From Thermoanaerobacterales bacterium (GTDB lineage Bacteria > Bacillota > Thermosediminibacteria > Thermosediminibacterales > Tepidanaerobacteraceae): DNA of 56,099 nucleotides. The notes beneath the pieces were generated by a model that was given only the letters and a program-made list of their open reading frames with translations, was not told where the DNA came from and did not search any database. How positions within the stretch are numbered: position 1 is the stretch's first letter; each line of letters starts with the position of its first letter. The stretch covers positions 1-56,099 of the forward strand of contig DUMA01000041.1 in the NCBI GenBank assembly GCA_012840135.1, given 5' to 3'. Below are positions 39,779-48,719 of this stretch, piece after piece. The translations under genes were made by a program, and so were the position numbers.

Positions 39779-41749
39779 ATGAAATGGTCGAATGAGCAGG
39801 AAACTTACATCCGGATGGTCTACAAAGACTGGGAGAATTTTATTGCTTCAGGTAAAACTGAAGGACTGACGGTTCGACCTGAGATATTGGAGTCATGGCG
39901 ACGTTGTTACAGTATTGGCGTCCCATACAACCTGTGGGCATCCCCCACCGTCATGGATGATGATCAACTTCGGCAGGAGAAGGATTTGAATCGTGATCTG
40001 ATCGAGGCCGCATCACCGCTGGTGAAGGAAATAAGCAACCTGCTGTACGGAACGGGCCAGGTAATAGTTTTGTGCAATGCCAAGACTATTATCCTTGAGA
40101 TAGCAGGAGATCCTGTCGCCTTTCAGGATGCTGCGAGCGTGAACCTGTTGCCCGGCAGCGGCATAGGCGAATCATATCACGGCACGACTGGAGTGGCCCT
40201 TGCTATGGCGAAAAAGGGCCCGGCTACTATTCTGGCCACAGAGCATTATTGTACCGGTCCCAAAGACTGGGCCTGCGTAGCGACCCCCATTATGAGCGGA
40301 AACTCGGACAATGTAGTTGGCGCATTGGCACTTACTGGACGATATATGGATATGAATAAACATAGTCTGGGCTTAATCGTTTCGGCGGCTAAAGCTATCG
40401 AAAACCAGCTTCTTGAGCAGCACCTGCGCTATCGTGCCATTTTGTTGAAGGAGTTTATGGAAAGTATTCTGCGAAAGACTGCGGATGTGATAATAGCTGT
40501 TGATGCCAACGGGCAGGTTGTCGATGCTTCGACCCAGAGCCACCCTGTCCTATCCGGCCTGCCGCATAGCTTGCACCTGGTCCCTTCCGCAGAACAAAAG
40601 GTGAGATCCATCCTTGTCAATCCCTCACAAGCCAGAACGCGGGTAGATAGAGTGGATATTTTGGACGGCAGAAGTTATACTTTTACATATAATCCGATCT
40701 TCTACAATCAAACACTGTGCGGTATACTGCTTAATATTTATGGCCCCGCACACAACCCTATAAATTTAAAGCCTTTTGATGCGGGTCAGAAATATGTAAA
40801 GCAGGAGCTGACACGGCTGAAATCATGTGAGCTTGTTGGAAATTCACCGGCTTTTACCCGCGTAATCGATATGGCCTTGCGTGCTGCATCGAGTGATTCA
40901 ACCGTGCTGATACAGGGTGAAACTGGCGTGGGTAAGGAAGGAATAGCCAGGACCATTCATATGTCGAGTCACAGGGGTCAGGGTCCCTTCATCGCCGTTA
41001 ACTGCGGCGGACTACCGAGGGATTTGATTGCGGGAGAATTGTTCGGCTATGCACCGGGAGCCTTTACCGGGGCCTCGGCACACGGCAATATAGGAAAATT
41101 TGAGGCGGCAAATGGCGGCACACTTTTTTTGGATGAAGTAGGGGAACTTTCCCTGGAAGCTCAAGCATACCTGCTCAGAGTTTTAGAGGAAAGAGAAATT
41201 GTCCGCCTGGGAAGCAACAGGCCCGTATCTGTTGATGTCAGGATTATTGCTGCTACAAACAGCAACCTTGCTCAGCTTGTTCGCAAAGGTCGTTTTCGAG
41301 AGGATCTGTATTTCCGCCTGAATGTGATCGAAATCAATGTTCCACCGCTGCGTGAAAGACCTGAAGATTTACCTGTACTGATAGCCCATTTCATGTCAAA
41401 ATATGGAATAAACGGATTGAGCGTTAGTAATGAAACAATAAAAACCCTCGCGCTGTACCCCTGGCCCGGTAACATCCGGGAGCTGAGGAATGTGATTCAA
41501 AGGGCGGCAACCATGGGATGGGATGTAGAGGAAACATTGTTGCAGTATGTAAAACCTTATTTAAAAGAACCTGCACATCATACTTGCGAACCGGAAAAAG
41601 AAATGGAAGTAGACCCGATTATCAGGACCCTGCAGATAAATGGCGGTAACGTCACCAGGGCAGCCTACGAACTGGGAGTAGCCCGCAGCACCATCTACCG
41701 TCATTTAAAGAAGAACAAAGTCAGGTTCAACCGTAAAATAGAACAGTAA
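39779..41749 (+). CDS. acoR: Sigma-54-dependent enhancer-binding activator, AcoR-like
   Basis: A 656-residue activator. The N-terminal ~320 residues contain a GAF-type sensor (LLPGSGIGESYHGTTGVALA) and a PAS-like region. The AAA+ domain has Walker A at 380-387 (GETGVGKE) and the sigma-54 contact GAFTGA at 427-432. Walker B is TLFLDEVGELS, and the C-terminal Fis-type HTH is NVTRAAYELGVARSTIYRHL. It should bind upstream of the sigma-54 promoter at 30672. The ATG at 39779 is chosen because GAGGGTGG lies 8 bases upstream; a GTG at 39767 falls inside that site. The 5' gap contains a TATAAT at 39607. Confidence 0.93.
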   Translation: MKWSNEQETYIRMVYKDWENFIASGKTEGLTVRPEILESWRRCYSIGVPYNLWASPTVMDDDQLRQEKDLNRDLIEAASPLVKEISNLLYGTGQVIVLCNAKTIILEIAGDPVAFQDAASVNLLPGSGIGESYHGTTGVALAMAKKGPATILATEHYCTGPKDWACVATPIMSGNSDNVVGALALTGRYMDMNKHSLGLIVSAAKAIENQLLEQHLRYRAILLKEFMESILRKTADVIIAVDANGQVVDASTQSHPVLSGLPHSLHLVPSAEQKVRSILVNPSQARTRVDRVDILDGRSYTFTYNPIFYNQTLCGILLNIYGPAHNPINLKPFDAGQKYVKQELTRLKSCELVGNSPAFTRVIDMALRAASSDSTVLIQGETGVGKEGIARTIHMSSHRGQGPFIAVNCGGLPRDLIAGELFGYAPGAFTGASAHGNIGKFEAANGGTLFLDEVGELSLEAQAYLLRVLEEREIVRLGSNRPVSVDVRIIAATNSNLAQLVRKGRFREDLYFRLNVIEINVPPLRERPEDLPVLIAHFMSKYGINGLSVSNETIKTLALYPWPGNIRELRNVIQRAATMGWDVEETLLQYVKPYLKEPAHHTCEPEKEMEVDPIIRTLQINGGNVTRAAYELGVARSTIYRHLKKNKVRFNRKIEQ

Positions 41750-41832
41750 TTAAAACTCATCTAATGGGTGCCGTTGGATATATGTTGATGGGGTTTTGCT
41801 GTTACGTCATGCTTTGCATTGCCGCAAATGTA

Positions 41833-41863
41833 AAGGGGCTACTCCACTCCGGGGTAGCCCCTT
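41833..41863. terminator. Bidirectional intrinsic terminator
   Basis: AAGGGGCTAC (41833-41842) and GTAGCCCCTT (41854-41863) form a perfect 10-bp stem between two convergent genes. Confidence 0.8.
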
Positions 41864-41871
41864 GAACTGTA

Positions 41872-42894
41872 TTACAGCTTCAGTTTCAAGCCCTTGCCCT
41901 GCTCAATGGCTCTGTTAAATATTTCTCTTGCCATTACCACATCACATACAGCCATTCCTATGTTGCTGCATACGATAAGCTGGTCGGCATCATCTCTTCC
42001 CTTTTTAGACCCGGCAATAATTTCTCCGGTTTCACAGTAGATGTCTGGAAGTCCGTCGGGGAAATATCCCATTTCTGCAAAAAGCTTATGCTCGTCTATG
42101 CTGTCCACTATATATTTGTCTGCCATCCTGGGGATTTCGGGATCCCAGAAGGTGTTCAAGTCACAGGGCAGAATAGTCTGACCTTTGGATACCCATTCCT
42201 TCTTGACTACCGACAGGGGTTCACGGATTATAAGTGTGGCCGAACTCATTACCTCACATCTCTTGGCCAATTCTTCGGGGCCGTTTGCCTTTATGATTTC
42301 CGCATCCACTTCAGGCTGCAACTCTTCCACCAGCTTATCCATGACTTCTTTTCGGATATCGTAAACGTAAATTTTCTTTAAGTTTTTCAGGGTGTGTCCT
42401 ATGAATCTCACATGTCCGATGCCCTGAACGCCGCAACCGAACATACCGAAGGTTTCCGCATCAGGATGAAGTGCTGCTGCTGCCAGCGCAGTGACAGCAG
42501 GAGTCCTCATGGCTGTCAACCAGACGCAATCCATCACGGCAATGGGGCATCCTGATAAAATATCGTTTAGAATCAAAAGGCCTGTAGTCTGGGGAAGGTT
42601 GAATTTGACCGGATTGTTGGGATAACATTCTATCCATTTTGCGCCGACGGCGTTTTTAGAGGGCACATATGCCGGCATGGCATGGAAAAAGACCTCGGGC
42701 AAGGGATGAACACCGATTTTTGCTGGCATCTCGTAATTTTTGGTGCCATGGGCTATCAGGGCGTCCCGGGTGAGACTGATAACATCATCAATACTGATGC
42801 CGACATTCATACAGTCGCTTTGAGTTAAATAAAGCACCTCTTTACCGATATCAATATGTTTGGATATCCATTCCCTGTCTTCATTTACGTTCAT
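41872..42894 (-). CDS. Ornithine cyclodeaminase-family enzyme under sigma-54 control
   Basis: A 340-residue OCD/mu-crystallin family protein. It has VGAKWIECYPNNPVKFNLPQ in the substrate region, MRTPAVTALAAAALHPDAET, the dinucleotide motif GMFGCGVQGIGHVRFIG, and ETGEIIAGSKKGRDDADQLI near the end. It differs from the homologue at 24453 and is longer at the N-terminus. Some close-looking proteins carry the label tyramine oxidase subunit B, but function is not established. A sigma-54 promoter lies 49 bp upstream, and the divergent activator gene is its obvious regulator. Ribosome site AAAGGAGA. Confidence 0.87.
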   Translation of the reverse strand: MNVNEDREWISKHIDIGKEVLYLTQSDCMNVGISIDDVISLTRDALIAHGTKNYEMPAKIGVHPLPEVFFHAMPAYVPSKNAVGAKWIECYPNNPVKFNLPQTTGLLILNDILSGCPIAVMDCVWLTAMRTPAVTALAAAALHPDAETFGMFGCGVQGIGHVRFIGHTLKNLKKIYVYDIRKEVMDKLVEELQPEVDAEIIKANGPEELAKRCEVMSSATLIIREPLSVVKKEWVSKGQTILPCDLNTFWDPEIPRMADKYIVDSIDEHKLFAEMGYFPDGLPDIYCETGEIIAGSKKGRDDADQLIVCSNIGMAVCDVVMAREIFNRAIEQGKGLKLKL

Positions 42895-42942
42895 TATCAG
42901 ATTCTCCTTTCTTTTGAAGTAATTATTTTCACATTTTTAATA

Positions 42943-42958
42943 TGCAATAGACGTACCA
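42943..42958 (-). promoter_or_regulatory. Sigma-54 promoter of the OCD-family gene
   Basis: On the minus strand TGGTAC-GTCTA-TTGCA matches the -24/-12 consensus with exact 10-base spacing between GG and GC. Predicted start is near 42931. TTTGCA repeats at about 43053-43068 are possible upstream activator sites. Confidence 0.8.
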
Positions 42959-43102
42959 ATATAGCTTATATTTTAGAAACACTAAAAAACCCCATCCATT
43001 TTTTAAAAATAGAAAAATATTGAAACAATCCGCAAAAATATGATAAAATTAATTTGCAGTTTTTTGCACTTGAACTATTTATTTCATCACAGGGGAGATG
43101 CT

Positions 43103-44596
43103 ATGGATAAGGCAGATCTGATGAAAAACAGTCCCTTCTATAAAAAAAATATACAACCGGACCGGTACGGCGAAAGCGACTGGGTACAGGAAAAAATGTA
43201 TGAGAAAATCATATATTCAATGGATGAGGGAGTTCATGGCATCGATGCCCAGGGCATTTTGCGCATTTTTAATCCGGCTCAGGAAAAGCTGGATGGATGC
43301 AGGGCGTGTGATGTCTTGGGAAAACATGTCACCGAAGTCTATAAACTCGACTGGCATAGCAGTCTGCTGCTAAAGGTTTTAAAAGAGGGAAGGCCCATCC
43401 TAAATTATCATCAGACATACAACACCATGGCGGGTAAGGTCGTGGACATAATATGCAGTGTGTTTCCCATATATCAGGATGGGAAAGTCGCAGGTTCTGT
43501 GGCCATAACCCGGGATTTCACGGATTTTCGCAACATGGCAGAAAGGTTATTGGACATGCAGGAAAGTTTGGCCATTAGAAACCCGCAGCGGTCGAGAAAG
43601 ATTATAGAAGTCAATGAAATCAAGAGTTTTAGGCAAATGGTGGGCAACAACCGGCGCTTGAAGGAAGCGGTGAGACTGGGGGAGGGGGCATCAAAGACCG
43701 ATTCTCCGGTTTTCATATACGGTGAAACCGGTGTGGGCAAAGAAATATTTGCTCGAAGCATTCATGAACAGGGAAAGCGTGCAAAAGGGCCGTTTCTGAC
43801 CATTAACTGTGCCGCCATTCCCGAATCTTTATTGGAGGGAATCCTTTTCGGCACAGAGAAGGGTGCTTTCACCGGGGCGGTATCCAGAAAAGGTCTTCTG
43901 GAACAGGCTTATGGCGGTACGCTTCTTCTTGATGAAATAAACTCCATGCCGCTTGCCCTTCAAGCAAAACTCTTACGTGTGCTCGAAGAAAAAAAGGTAC
44001 GGCGTTTGGGGGGAAACGAGGAACACGAAATAGATGTCCGTATAATCAGCAGTTGCAATGTGGAGCCCATGGAGGCCATCGTCGCCCGGCAGTTAAGGGA
44101 TGATTTGTTCTACAGGCTTGCCGTAGTATACATTTATATACCCCCGCTTCGGGAGAGGATGGATGACCTTGAAAGCCTCACACGGCATTTTATAGAGGTT
44201 ATGAACATTCAATTCGGTAAAAATGTAAAGGGACTTTCGCCGGAGGTAAAGCAGGCCTTTTTTAGATATGACTGGCCCGGCAACATAAGGCAGTTAAAGA
44301 ATTGCATCGAGGGGGCTATGAATGCGGTAGCTGTGGATGAACCCTTAATTTTGCCGCACCATATCCCTGAGTATCTGAGGATGTTTCCGCAGCAAAATAA
44401 ATACCCGTCGGCTCCAAAACCGGAGTATTCGGTTGGGCAAAACATTTTTGCAGAGATAGAAGAAATGGAAAAGCAAAAAATAATCGAAGCTCTAAAACAA
44501 ACTAAAGCAAATATCACCAAAGCAGCCGTCCTATTAGGTATTAGCCGGCAAAATCTGCAGTATCGACTTAAAAAATATAAAATTGAGCGTTCGTAA
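43103..44596 (+). CDS. PAS-containing sigma-54-dependent activator
   Basis: A 497-residue enhancer-binding protein. A single PAS sensor spans about residues 30-145 (IYSMDEGVHGIDAQGILRIF and GSVAITRDFTDFRNMAE). The AAA+ domain follows with Walker A GETGVGKE at 207-214, GAFTGA at 254-259 and LLLDEINSMPLALQAKLL. The Fis-type HTH is NITKAAVLLGISRQNLQYRL. This is the RocR-like layout that often controls amino-acid catabolism. It is divergent from the OCD gene, which has a sigma-54 promoter. The ATG at 43103 follows AGGGGAG. Confidence 0.92.
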   Translation: MDKADLMKNSPFYKKNIQPDRYGESDWVQEKMYEKIIYSMDEGVHGIDAQGILRIFNPAQEKLDGCRACDVLGKHVTEVYKLDWHSSLLLKVLKEGRPILNYHQTYNTMAGKVVDIICSVFPIYQDGKVAGSVAITRDFTDFRNMAERLLDMQESLAIRNPQRSRKIIEVNEIKSFRQMVGNNRRLKEAVRLGEGASKTDSPVFIYGETGVGKEIFARSIHEQGKRAKGPFLTINCAAIPESLLEGILFGTEKGAFTGAVSRKGLLEQAYGGTLLLDEINSMPLALQAKLLRVLEEKKVRRLGGNEEHEIDVRIISSCNVEPMEAIVARQLRDDLFYRLAVVYIYIPPLRERMDDLESLTRHFIEVMNIQFGKNVKGLSPEVKQAFFRYDWPGNIRQLKNCIEGAMNAVAVDEPLILPHHIPEYLRMFPQQNKYPSAPKPEYSVGQNIFAEIEEMEKQKIIEALKQTKANITKAAVLLGISRQNLQYRLKKYKIERS

Positions 44597-44691
44597 AAGA
44601 AGGGAATTATATATCTTTTATATTTTCATGAAACTATGATATAATTGAGACGAATTAAAGACAGAGCGATGAAATGTTTTCGAAGATGATG

Positions 44692-44750
44692 GCGGGCCTT
44701 CCAGGCTCTGGGTCTTTTGCTCACGTCGAGATCTCAAGGGGATGGCCCGC
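44692..44750 (+). other. Structured leader before the S4-domain gene
   Basis: GCGGGCC (44692-44698) and GGCCCGC (44744-44750) are exact complements. CAGAGC (44662) also matches GCTCTG (44705). A TATAAT at 44640-44645 could start a transcript carrying this leader. Function unknown. Confidence 0.4.
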
Positions 44751-44792
44751 ATATAATATATAGTAAACTTCAAAATGTTAAGGATGGGTGGC

Positions 44793-45557
44793 ATGATGGA
44801 TCATACTGATGAAAAGATGCTGGAGGCAAAGATAAGGGACCTGTTCACTATAGCCCGGAAAAACCGGGAGCACCGGGCTTCCAATTTTCTAGATCCGGGG
44901 CAGCAGAAAATGGCTGAAGGAGTGGCCCGAATCTTTCCGGACATGGCTTTTCATTTTGACGGTGGATACGGAGAGGCCGAAAGAAGAATCATGGTAGTTT
45001 GTCCGGAGTTTTTAAAGGAGGAACCCTTCCATGCGCCCCTGGGCGCCCTCAGGATGACCCCCAAAGACCCCGACGAACACCCGGGCCACCGGGATTTTCT
45101 GGGAGCCGTACTGGGGCTTGGCATCTCCAGGGAGAAGGTGGGTGACATACTGGTCACAAAAACCGGAGCCGATGTCATCGTAAAACAGGAGATAACGGAA
45201 TACATCGGGCTAAATCTCCTGAAGGTGGGAAGCACTCCGGTACTGGTGGAAGAAATATCTCTCAAGGAACTACTCAAGCCCGAGAGGTCTTACAAAGAAA
45301 TGAAGAGCACCGTGGCGTCCCTGCGCCTTGACGCCATCGCCAGCCTGGCCTTCGGCATATCCCGCTCCAAAATGGCCCCCTTTATAAAAGGAGAGAATAT
45401 CAGGCTGAACTTCAGAGTTGTCAAAGACCCTTCCACCCCGGTGAAGGAGGGTGATGTCATATCTGCATCCCGCCTGGGCAGGGCAAAGGTGGTGGAAGTA
45501 GGCGGCCAGAGCAAGAAGGGAAGAATCTATGTCAGGGTACACAGGTATATTTCATGA
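44793..45557 (+). CDS. ylmH: YlmH-type S4-domain RNA-binding protein
   Basis: A 254-residue protein of the YlmH family. An N-terminal domain is followed by RMTPKDPDEHPGHRDFLGAV with LGISREKVGDILV. The C-terminal S4 domain is about 175-250 (LRLDAIASLAFGISRSKMAP, VKEGDVISASRLGRAKV). YlmH binds ribosomal subunits and takes part in ribosome rescue in Bacillus. It is usually in the division cluster with sepF and divIVA; here it stands apart. The start at 44793 is a choice between two adjacent ATGs with a weak GGATGGGTGG site. Confidence 0.88.
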   Translation: MMDHTDEKMLEAKIRDLFTIARKNREHRASNFLDPGQQKMAEGVARIFPDMAFHFDGGYGEAERRIMVVCPEFLKEEPFHAPLGALRMTPKDPDEHPGHRDFLGAVLGLGISREKVGDILVTKTGADVIVKQEITEYIGLNLLKVGSTPVLVEEISLKELLKPERSYKEMKSTVASLRLDAIASLAFGISRSKMAPFIKGENIRLNFRVVKDPSTPVKEGDVISASRLGRAKVVEVGGQSKKGRIYVRVHRYIS

Positions 45558-45627
45558 TTTTTCAAGAATAATTTTTTTCAGGAAGGAACATCCTAAAAAA
45601 TGTGATTTTTGACGGAGGGGCTGTCAA

Positions 45628-46272
45628 ATGTTTTACTCGATAGCGAAAGCCCTATCTTTTTTAATCTTTAAATTGACCGGAGGCATCGAGATATATGGTG
45701 CCGAACGGCTGCCCAAAAAAGGGCCCCTGATTATTGTGTCAAACCACCAGAGCCTGATAGACCCCTTTGTGCTGGTGACCTGCATCCCGATGAGGATAGT
45801 TTTCTTTGCGGCGGCTTACCTTTTTAAGATCCCTGTGGTAAGACAGGTCCTGACCTGGGGAGGTGCCATACCGGTCCACGGTGAAAAGGGAGACTTCGGC
45901 AGTTTTAAAAAGGCCCTGGAAGTGCTGCAAAAGGGCGGTGTCATAGGACTTTTCCCCGAAGGAGGGGTAAGCCCCGACGGAAACCTCCGGCCTTTTATGC
46001 AGGGATGGGCATATCTTGCCGCAAAGTCCGGAGCACAGGTTTTGCCCGTGGCCATCCGGGGAAGCCGCAATGTCCTGCCGGTGGGAAGTTTCATCCTCCG
46101 CCGGGGCAGGATCACTTTAAACATAGGAGAGGTGATGACCTTTTCCGGACAGGGAAAAGTAAGCCGGGAGGATATGGCAAAGATGAATGAGAAGCTGGAC
46201 AAAGAGTTCAAGCAGCTATTCAGCGCGCAATTTAACGGGAGGATTTTTAATGGAGCAAGTAAAAGCATATGA
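45628..46272 (+). CDS. plsC: 1-acyl-sn-glycerol-3-phosphate acyltransferase
   Basis: A 214-residue PlsC/LPLAT acyltransferase with an N-terminal hydrophobic segment. The catalytic H-x4-D is His40-Asp45 in NHQSLIDPF. The acceptor motif is FPEGGVSPDGNLRPF, and VLPVAIRGSRNVLP follows. It makes phosphatidic acid at the membrane. It overlaps the next gene by 23 bases, so the pair is co-translated. GACGGAGG precedes the ATG. Confidence 0.92.
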   Translation: MFYSIAKALSFLIFKLTGGIEIYGAERLPKKGPLIIVSNHQSLIDPFVLVTCIPMRIVFFAAAYLFKIPVVRQVLTWGGAIPVHGEKGDFGSFKKALEVLQKGGVIGLFPEGGVSPDGNLRPFMQGWAYLAAKSGAQVLPVAIRGSRNVLPVGSFILRRGRITLNIGEVMTFSGQGKVSREDMAKMNEKLDKEFKQLFSAQFNGRIFNGASKSI

Positions 46273-47242
46273 TACAAATATCCCTGCAGCGGAAGTTGCG
46301 GTAAATTCCACAATACCTTTCAGGGATTCCGGCAGCGGCAGGCCCCGCATCGCCCTTACCCTGGGCGGCGGAGGAGCCAGGGGATTGGCCCACATAGGAG
46401 TGTTAAAAGTTCTGGTTACCGAGGGCATCCCTGTGGACTTTGTAACCGGGGCCAGCATGGGAGCCGTCATAGGGGGCGCCTTTGCAGCCGGGTTTCCTGT
46501 AGAGGAAATGGAGCAGATAGCCTTAAAAACCGGTATAAAAAAGATGCTCTCCTGGGCGGATTTTATATGGCCCCGGCGGGGCCTGGTGGCCGGGGACAGG
46601 GTGGAGAAAAATTATGAACAAATTACCTTCGGCAAGAACTTCGATGAGCTTGACATCCCTTCCACCTTTGTGGCCACAGACATAGATACCGGAGAGGAAG
46701 TAAGGCTCAGCTCCGGGAAAGTGGCAAGGGCCCTCAGAGCCAGCACCGCGGTGCCGGGCATTTTCAACCCCGTGTATATGGACGGCCGGAGGCTGGTGGA
46801 CGGCTCCATAGCCGCATCGGTGCCGGTATCCGCAGCCTTTTCCATGGGCGCCGATGTGGTCATCGCCCTGGATGTGAGAAGTGATGTGGATGCCACCGAA
46901 AAACTCATGCGCATAAAAAACTGGTGGAACAAAAAGAAAAACTCCAGAAAAGTTTCGTATCTTGCCCTTTCCGGAGGCTTTGTCTTAAAATATGTAGAGC
47001 CGGTGCTGCCTGAAAGCATCAGCTTTGTGGCAAAGACCCTGGAATTTTGCAAGAAAAAAGGCGATGACTATGAGCTTTACAAAGATACTGCCGGTTCCGA
47101 AGGACAAAATCGCAGTATGATTGCCATAAAGCCCAGGGTGAGCCACATAAAATGGTTCCAATTCTATAAGGCAAAGGAATGCATCGCAGCAGGCGAAAAA
47201 GCGGCGGAAGAAGCCCTGAGGGATCTTGAAAAGATAATATAG
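46250..47242 (+). CDS. Patatin-like phospholipase family protein
   Basis: A 330-residue patatin-type serine hydrolase. The oxyanion loop is GGGGARG at 39-45, the nucleophile Ser69 lies in GASMG, and the catalytic Asp is in RLVDGSIAASVPV. It lacks membrane or beta-barrel parts and is likely cytoplasmic or membrane-associated. Co-translation with plsC suggests a shared role in lipid turnover or quality control. GGGAGGA lies 7 bases before the ATG at 46250; the open frame upstream overlaps plsC. Confidence 0.92.
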   Translation: MEQVKAYDTNIPAAEVAVNSTIPFRDSGSGRPRIALTLGGGGARGLAHIGVLKVLVTEGIPVDFVTGASMGAVIGGAFAAGFPVEEMEQIALKTGIKKMLSWADFIWPRRGLVAGDRVEKNYEQITFGKNFDELDIPSTFVATDIDTGEEVRLSSGKVARALRASTAVPGIFNPVYMDGRRLVDGSIAASVPVSAAFSMGADVVIALDVRSDVDATEKLMRIKNWWNKKKNSRKVSYLALSGGFVLKYVEPVLPESISFVAKTLEFCKKKGDDYELYKDTAGSEGQNRSMIAIKPRVSHIKWFQFYKAKECIAAGEKAAEEALRDLEKII

Positions 47243-47274
47243 GTGCCAGACCCTCACTTTTTTACTTCTGCATC

Positions 47275-48426
47275 TTACACACAGGCCGGTTCATACACCA
47301 GTTCTCCCGTCTCATATCTGCGGAGATTCAATATTTCAATGGGCAAGTGGCATTTGCCTTCAGTGATAAGCTCCGCCAGCAGCAAACCTATGATGGGGCC
47401 CATCTGGAAGCCGTGCCCGCTCCAGCCCAGGTCTAGATAAAAACCCTCCACAGGTGTCTTGCCTATGATGGCCTGGGAATCAGGAGTCATATCATAAAGC
47501 CCCGCCCAGTGCCTCACAATGCGCACATTCTTTATGGCCGGCAGGTGAAAAACGAATTTTTTCACCGCATCCTCCAGAAAACGCCAGCTGGCATCGGTAT
47601 TAAACTCTTTTGGTTCATGCTCCGGGTCCCCCACCCCCATGAGAATAGTGCCATTGGGGTTTTGCTTAAAATAGGTGCCGTGCTGGGACGAAAGCACCAT
47701 GCAGGGCAGAAAATATTCCACAGGCTCTGTCACAAAAATCTGGTGCCGCTCTGGATAAACCGGCACATCCAGGCCCACCATAGCAGAAAGTCGCCTGCCG
47801 TAAGCCCCGGCGCAGTTTACTATTACCGGAGTATCTATGGTACCCGCTGTGGTGCGGACCCTGAAATTTCCGAAAGATAAAATCTCTATTCCTGTGACCT
47901 CGGTATATGTATTTATATCCACGCCCAGCTTCCTGGCTGCGGCCGCGTAGGCATATGTTACCTGGAAGGGATTGGCGTGGCCGTCCCTGGGGTTAAACGA
48001 CCCTCCCACCACCCCTTCAATGTTAAGCTTCGGCACTATGTCCTTGATTTCCTCGGGGCTTAAAAAGCGCGAGTCTTTTATGCCCAGGCTGTTTTGAAGT
48101 TTTATGTTTTGCATGAGCTGCTCCGCCTGGGATTCGCTGTAGGCAAGCCATATGTAGCCCCCGTGGGTTATCTCCAGGCTCCTGTCCCACCCCAGTTCCT
48201 CATCCAGATTTTCCAGTATCTCCATGCCTTCTTTCATGAGCAGGCAGTTTATCTCGGTACCGAACTGGTGCCTGATGCCGGCGGCGCACCTGCCCGTGGC
48301 TCCGCTGGCGATATAGTCTTTCTCCAGAAGCACCACATCCCTCATGCCCTTTCTGGCAAGGTTGTAAGCCACGGAACACCCGTGAACCCCTCCGCCAATG
48401 ACTACAGCCTGGGCTGTATTTTTCAT
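47275..48426 (-). CDS. DAO-family FAD-dependent oxidoreductase (glycine/sarcosine oxidase-like)
   Basis: A 383-residue D-amino-acid-oxidase superfamily flavoprotein. The N-terminal motif is AVVIGGGVHGCSVAYNLARK. GATGRCAAGIRHQFGTEIN and YPERHQIFVTEP are typical of sarcosine oxidase beta/glycine oxidase-like proteins, as is the C-terminal YLDLGWSGHGFQMGPIIG. It probably dehydrogenates a secondary or N-methyl amine. It is convergent with the patatin gene (33-bp gap). Its promoter region carries a perfect palindrome and a larger inverted repeat, so it is probably repressor-controlled. The ribosome site AGGGAGGCG precedes the ATG. Confidence 0.9.
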   Translation of the reverse strand: MKNTAQAVVIGGGVHGCSVAYNLARKGMRDVVLLEKDYIASGATGRCAAGIRHQFGTEINCLLMKEGMEILENLDEELGWDRSLEITHGGYIWLAYSESQAEQLMQNIKLQNSLGIKDSRFLSPEEIKDIVPKLNIEGVVGGSFNPRDGHANPFQVTYAYAAAARKLGVDINTYTEVTGIEILSFGNFRVRTTAGTIDTPVIVNCAGAYGRRLSAMVGLDVPVYPERHQIFVTEPVEYFLPCMVLSSQHGTYFKQNPNGTILMGVGDPEHEPKEFNTDASWRFLEDAVKKFVFHLPAIKNVRIVRHWAGLYDMTPDSQAIIGKTPVEGFYLDLGWSGHGFQMGPIIGLLLAELITEGKCHLPIEILNLRRYETGELVYEPACV

Positions 48427-48446
48427 GGATTGCGCCTCCCTGAAAT

Positions 48447-48490
48447 AATGTTGTAATGTACATTAGTCATTATTTAGATTATACAACATT
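48447..48490. promoter_or_regulatory. Operator-like palindromes at the DAO-family promoter
   Basis: TAATGTACATTA (48454-48465) is a perfect 12-bp palindrome just downstream of the expected start. AATGTTGTA (48447-48455) and TACAACATT (48482-48490) form a second, wider inverted repeat that reaches the -10 box. Both are consistent with repressor binding. Confidence 0.55.
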
Positions 48491-48506
48491 TACAATAGAG
48501 AGTAAA
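48478..48506 (-). promoter_or_regulatory. Sigma-A promoter of the DAO-family gene
   Basis: On the minus strand TTTACT (48506-48501) and TATAAT (48483-48478) are separated by 17 bp. Confidence 0.65.
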
Positions 48507-48719
48507 TTGAAATTGTTAAATATTAAATAAAAAAGCATGTAAATTTCGAAAGATAGTAATCGATACAATAACCTGCAAATAGGTACTGGCAGCAGAGTTA
48601 GTGCAGGTGATTGAAAATTTTTTTATTTATGAAGGAATAAACCCGAACCATATAGAATAAATATTCAAAGTTCGCTTAAATACTCTATTTTTTATAAATT
48701 AATCAAGGGGGATTTTTAC

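Noticed and set aside
47509-48456. Plus-strand open frames opposite the DAO-family gene
   Set aside because: Antisense shadows; the minus-strand frame carries all conserved motifs.
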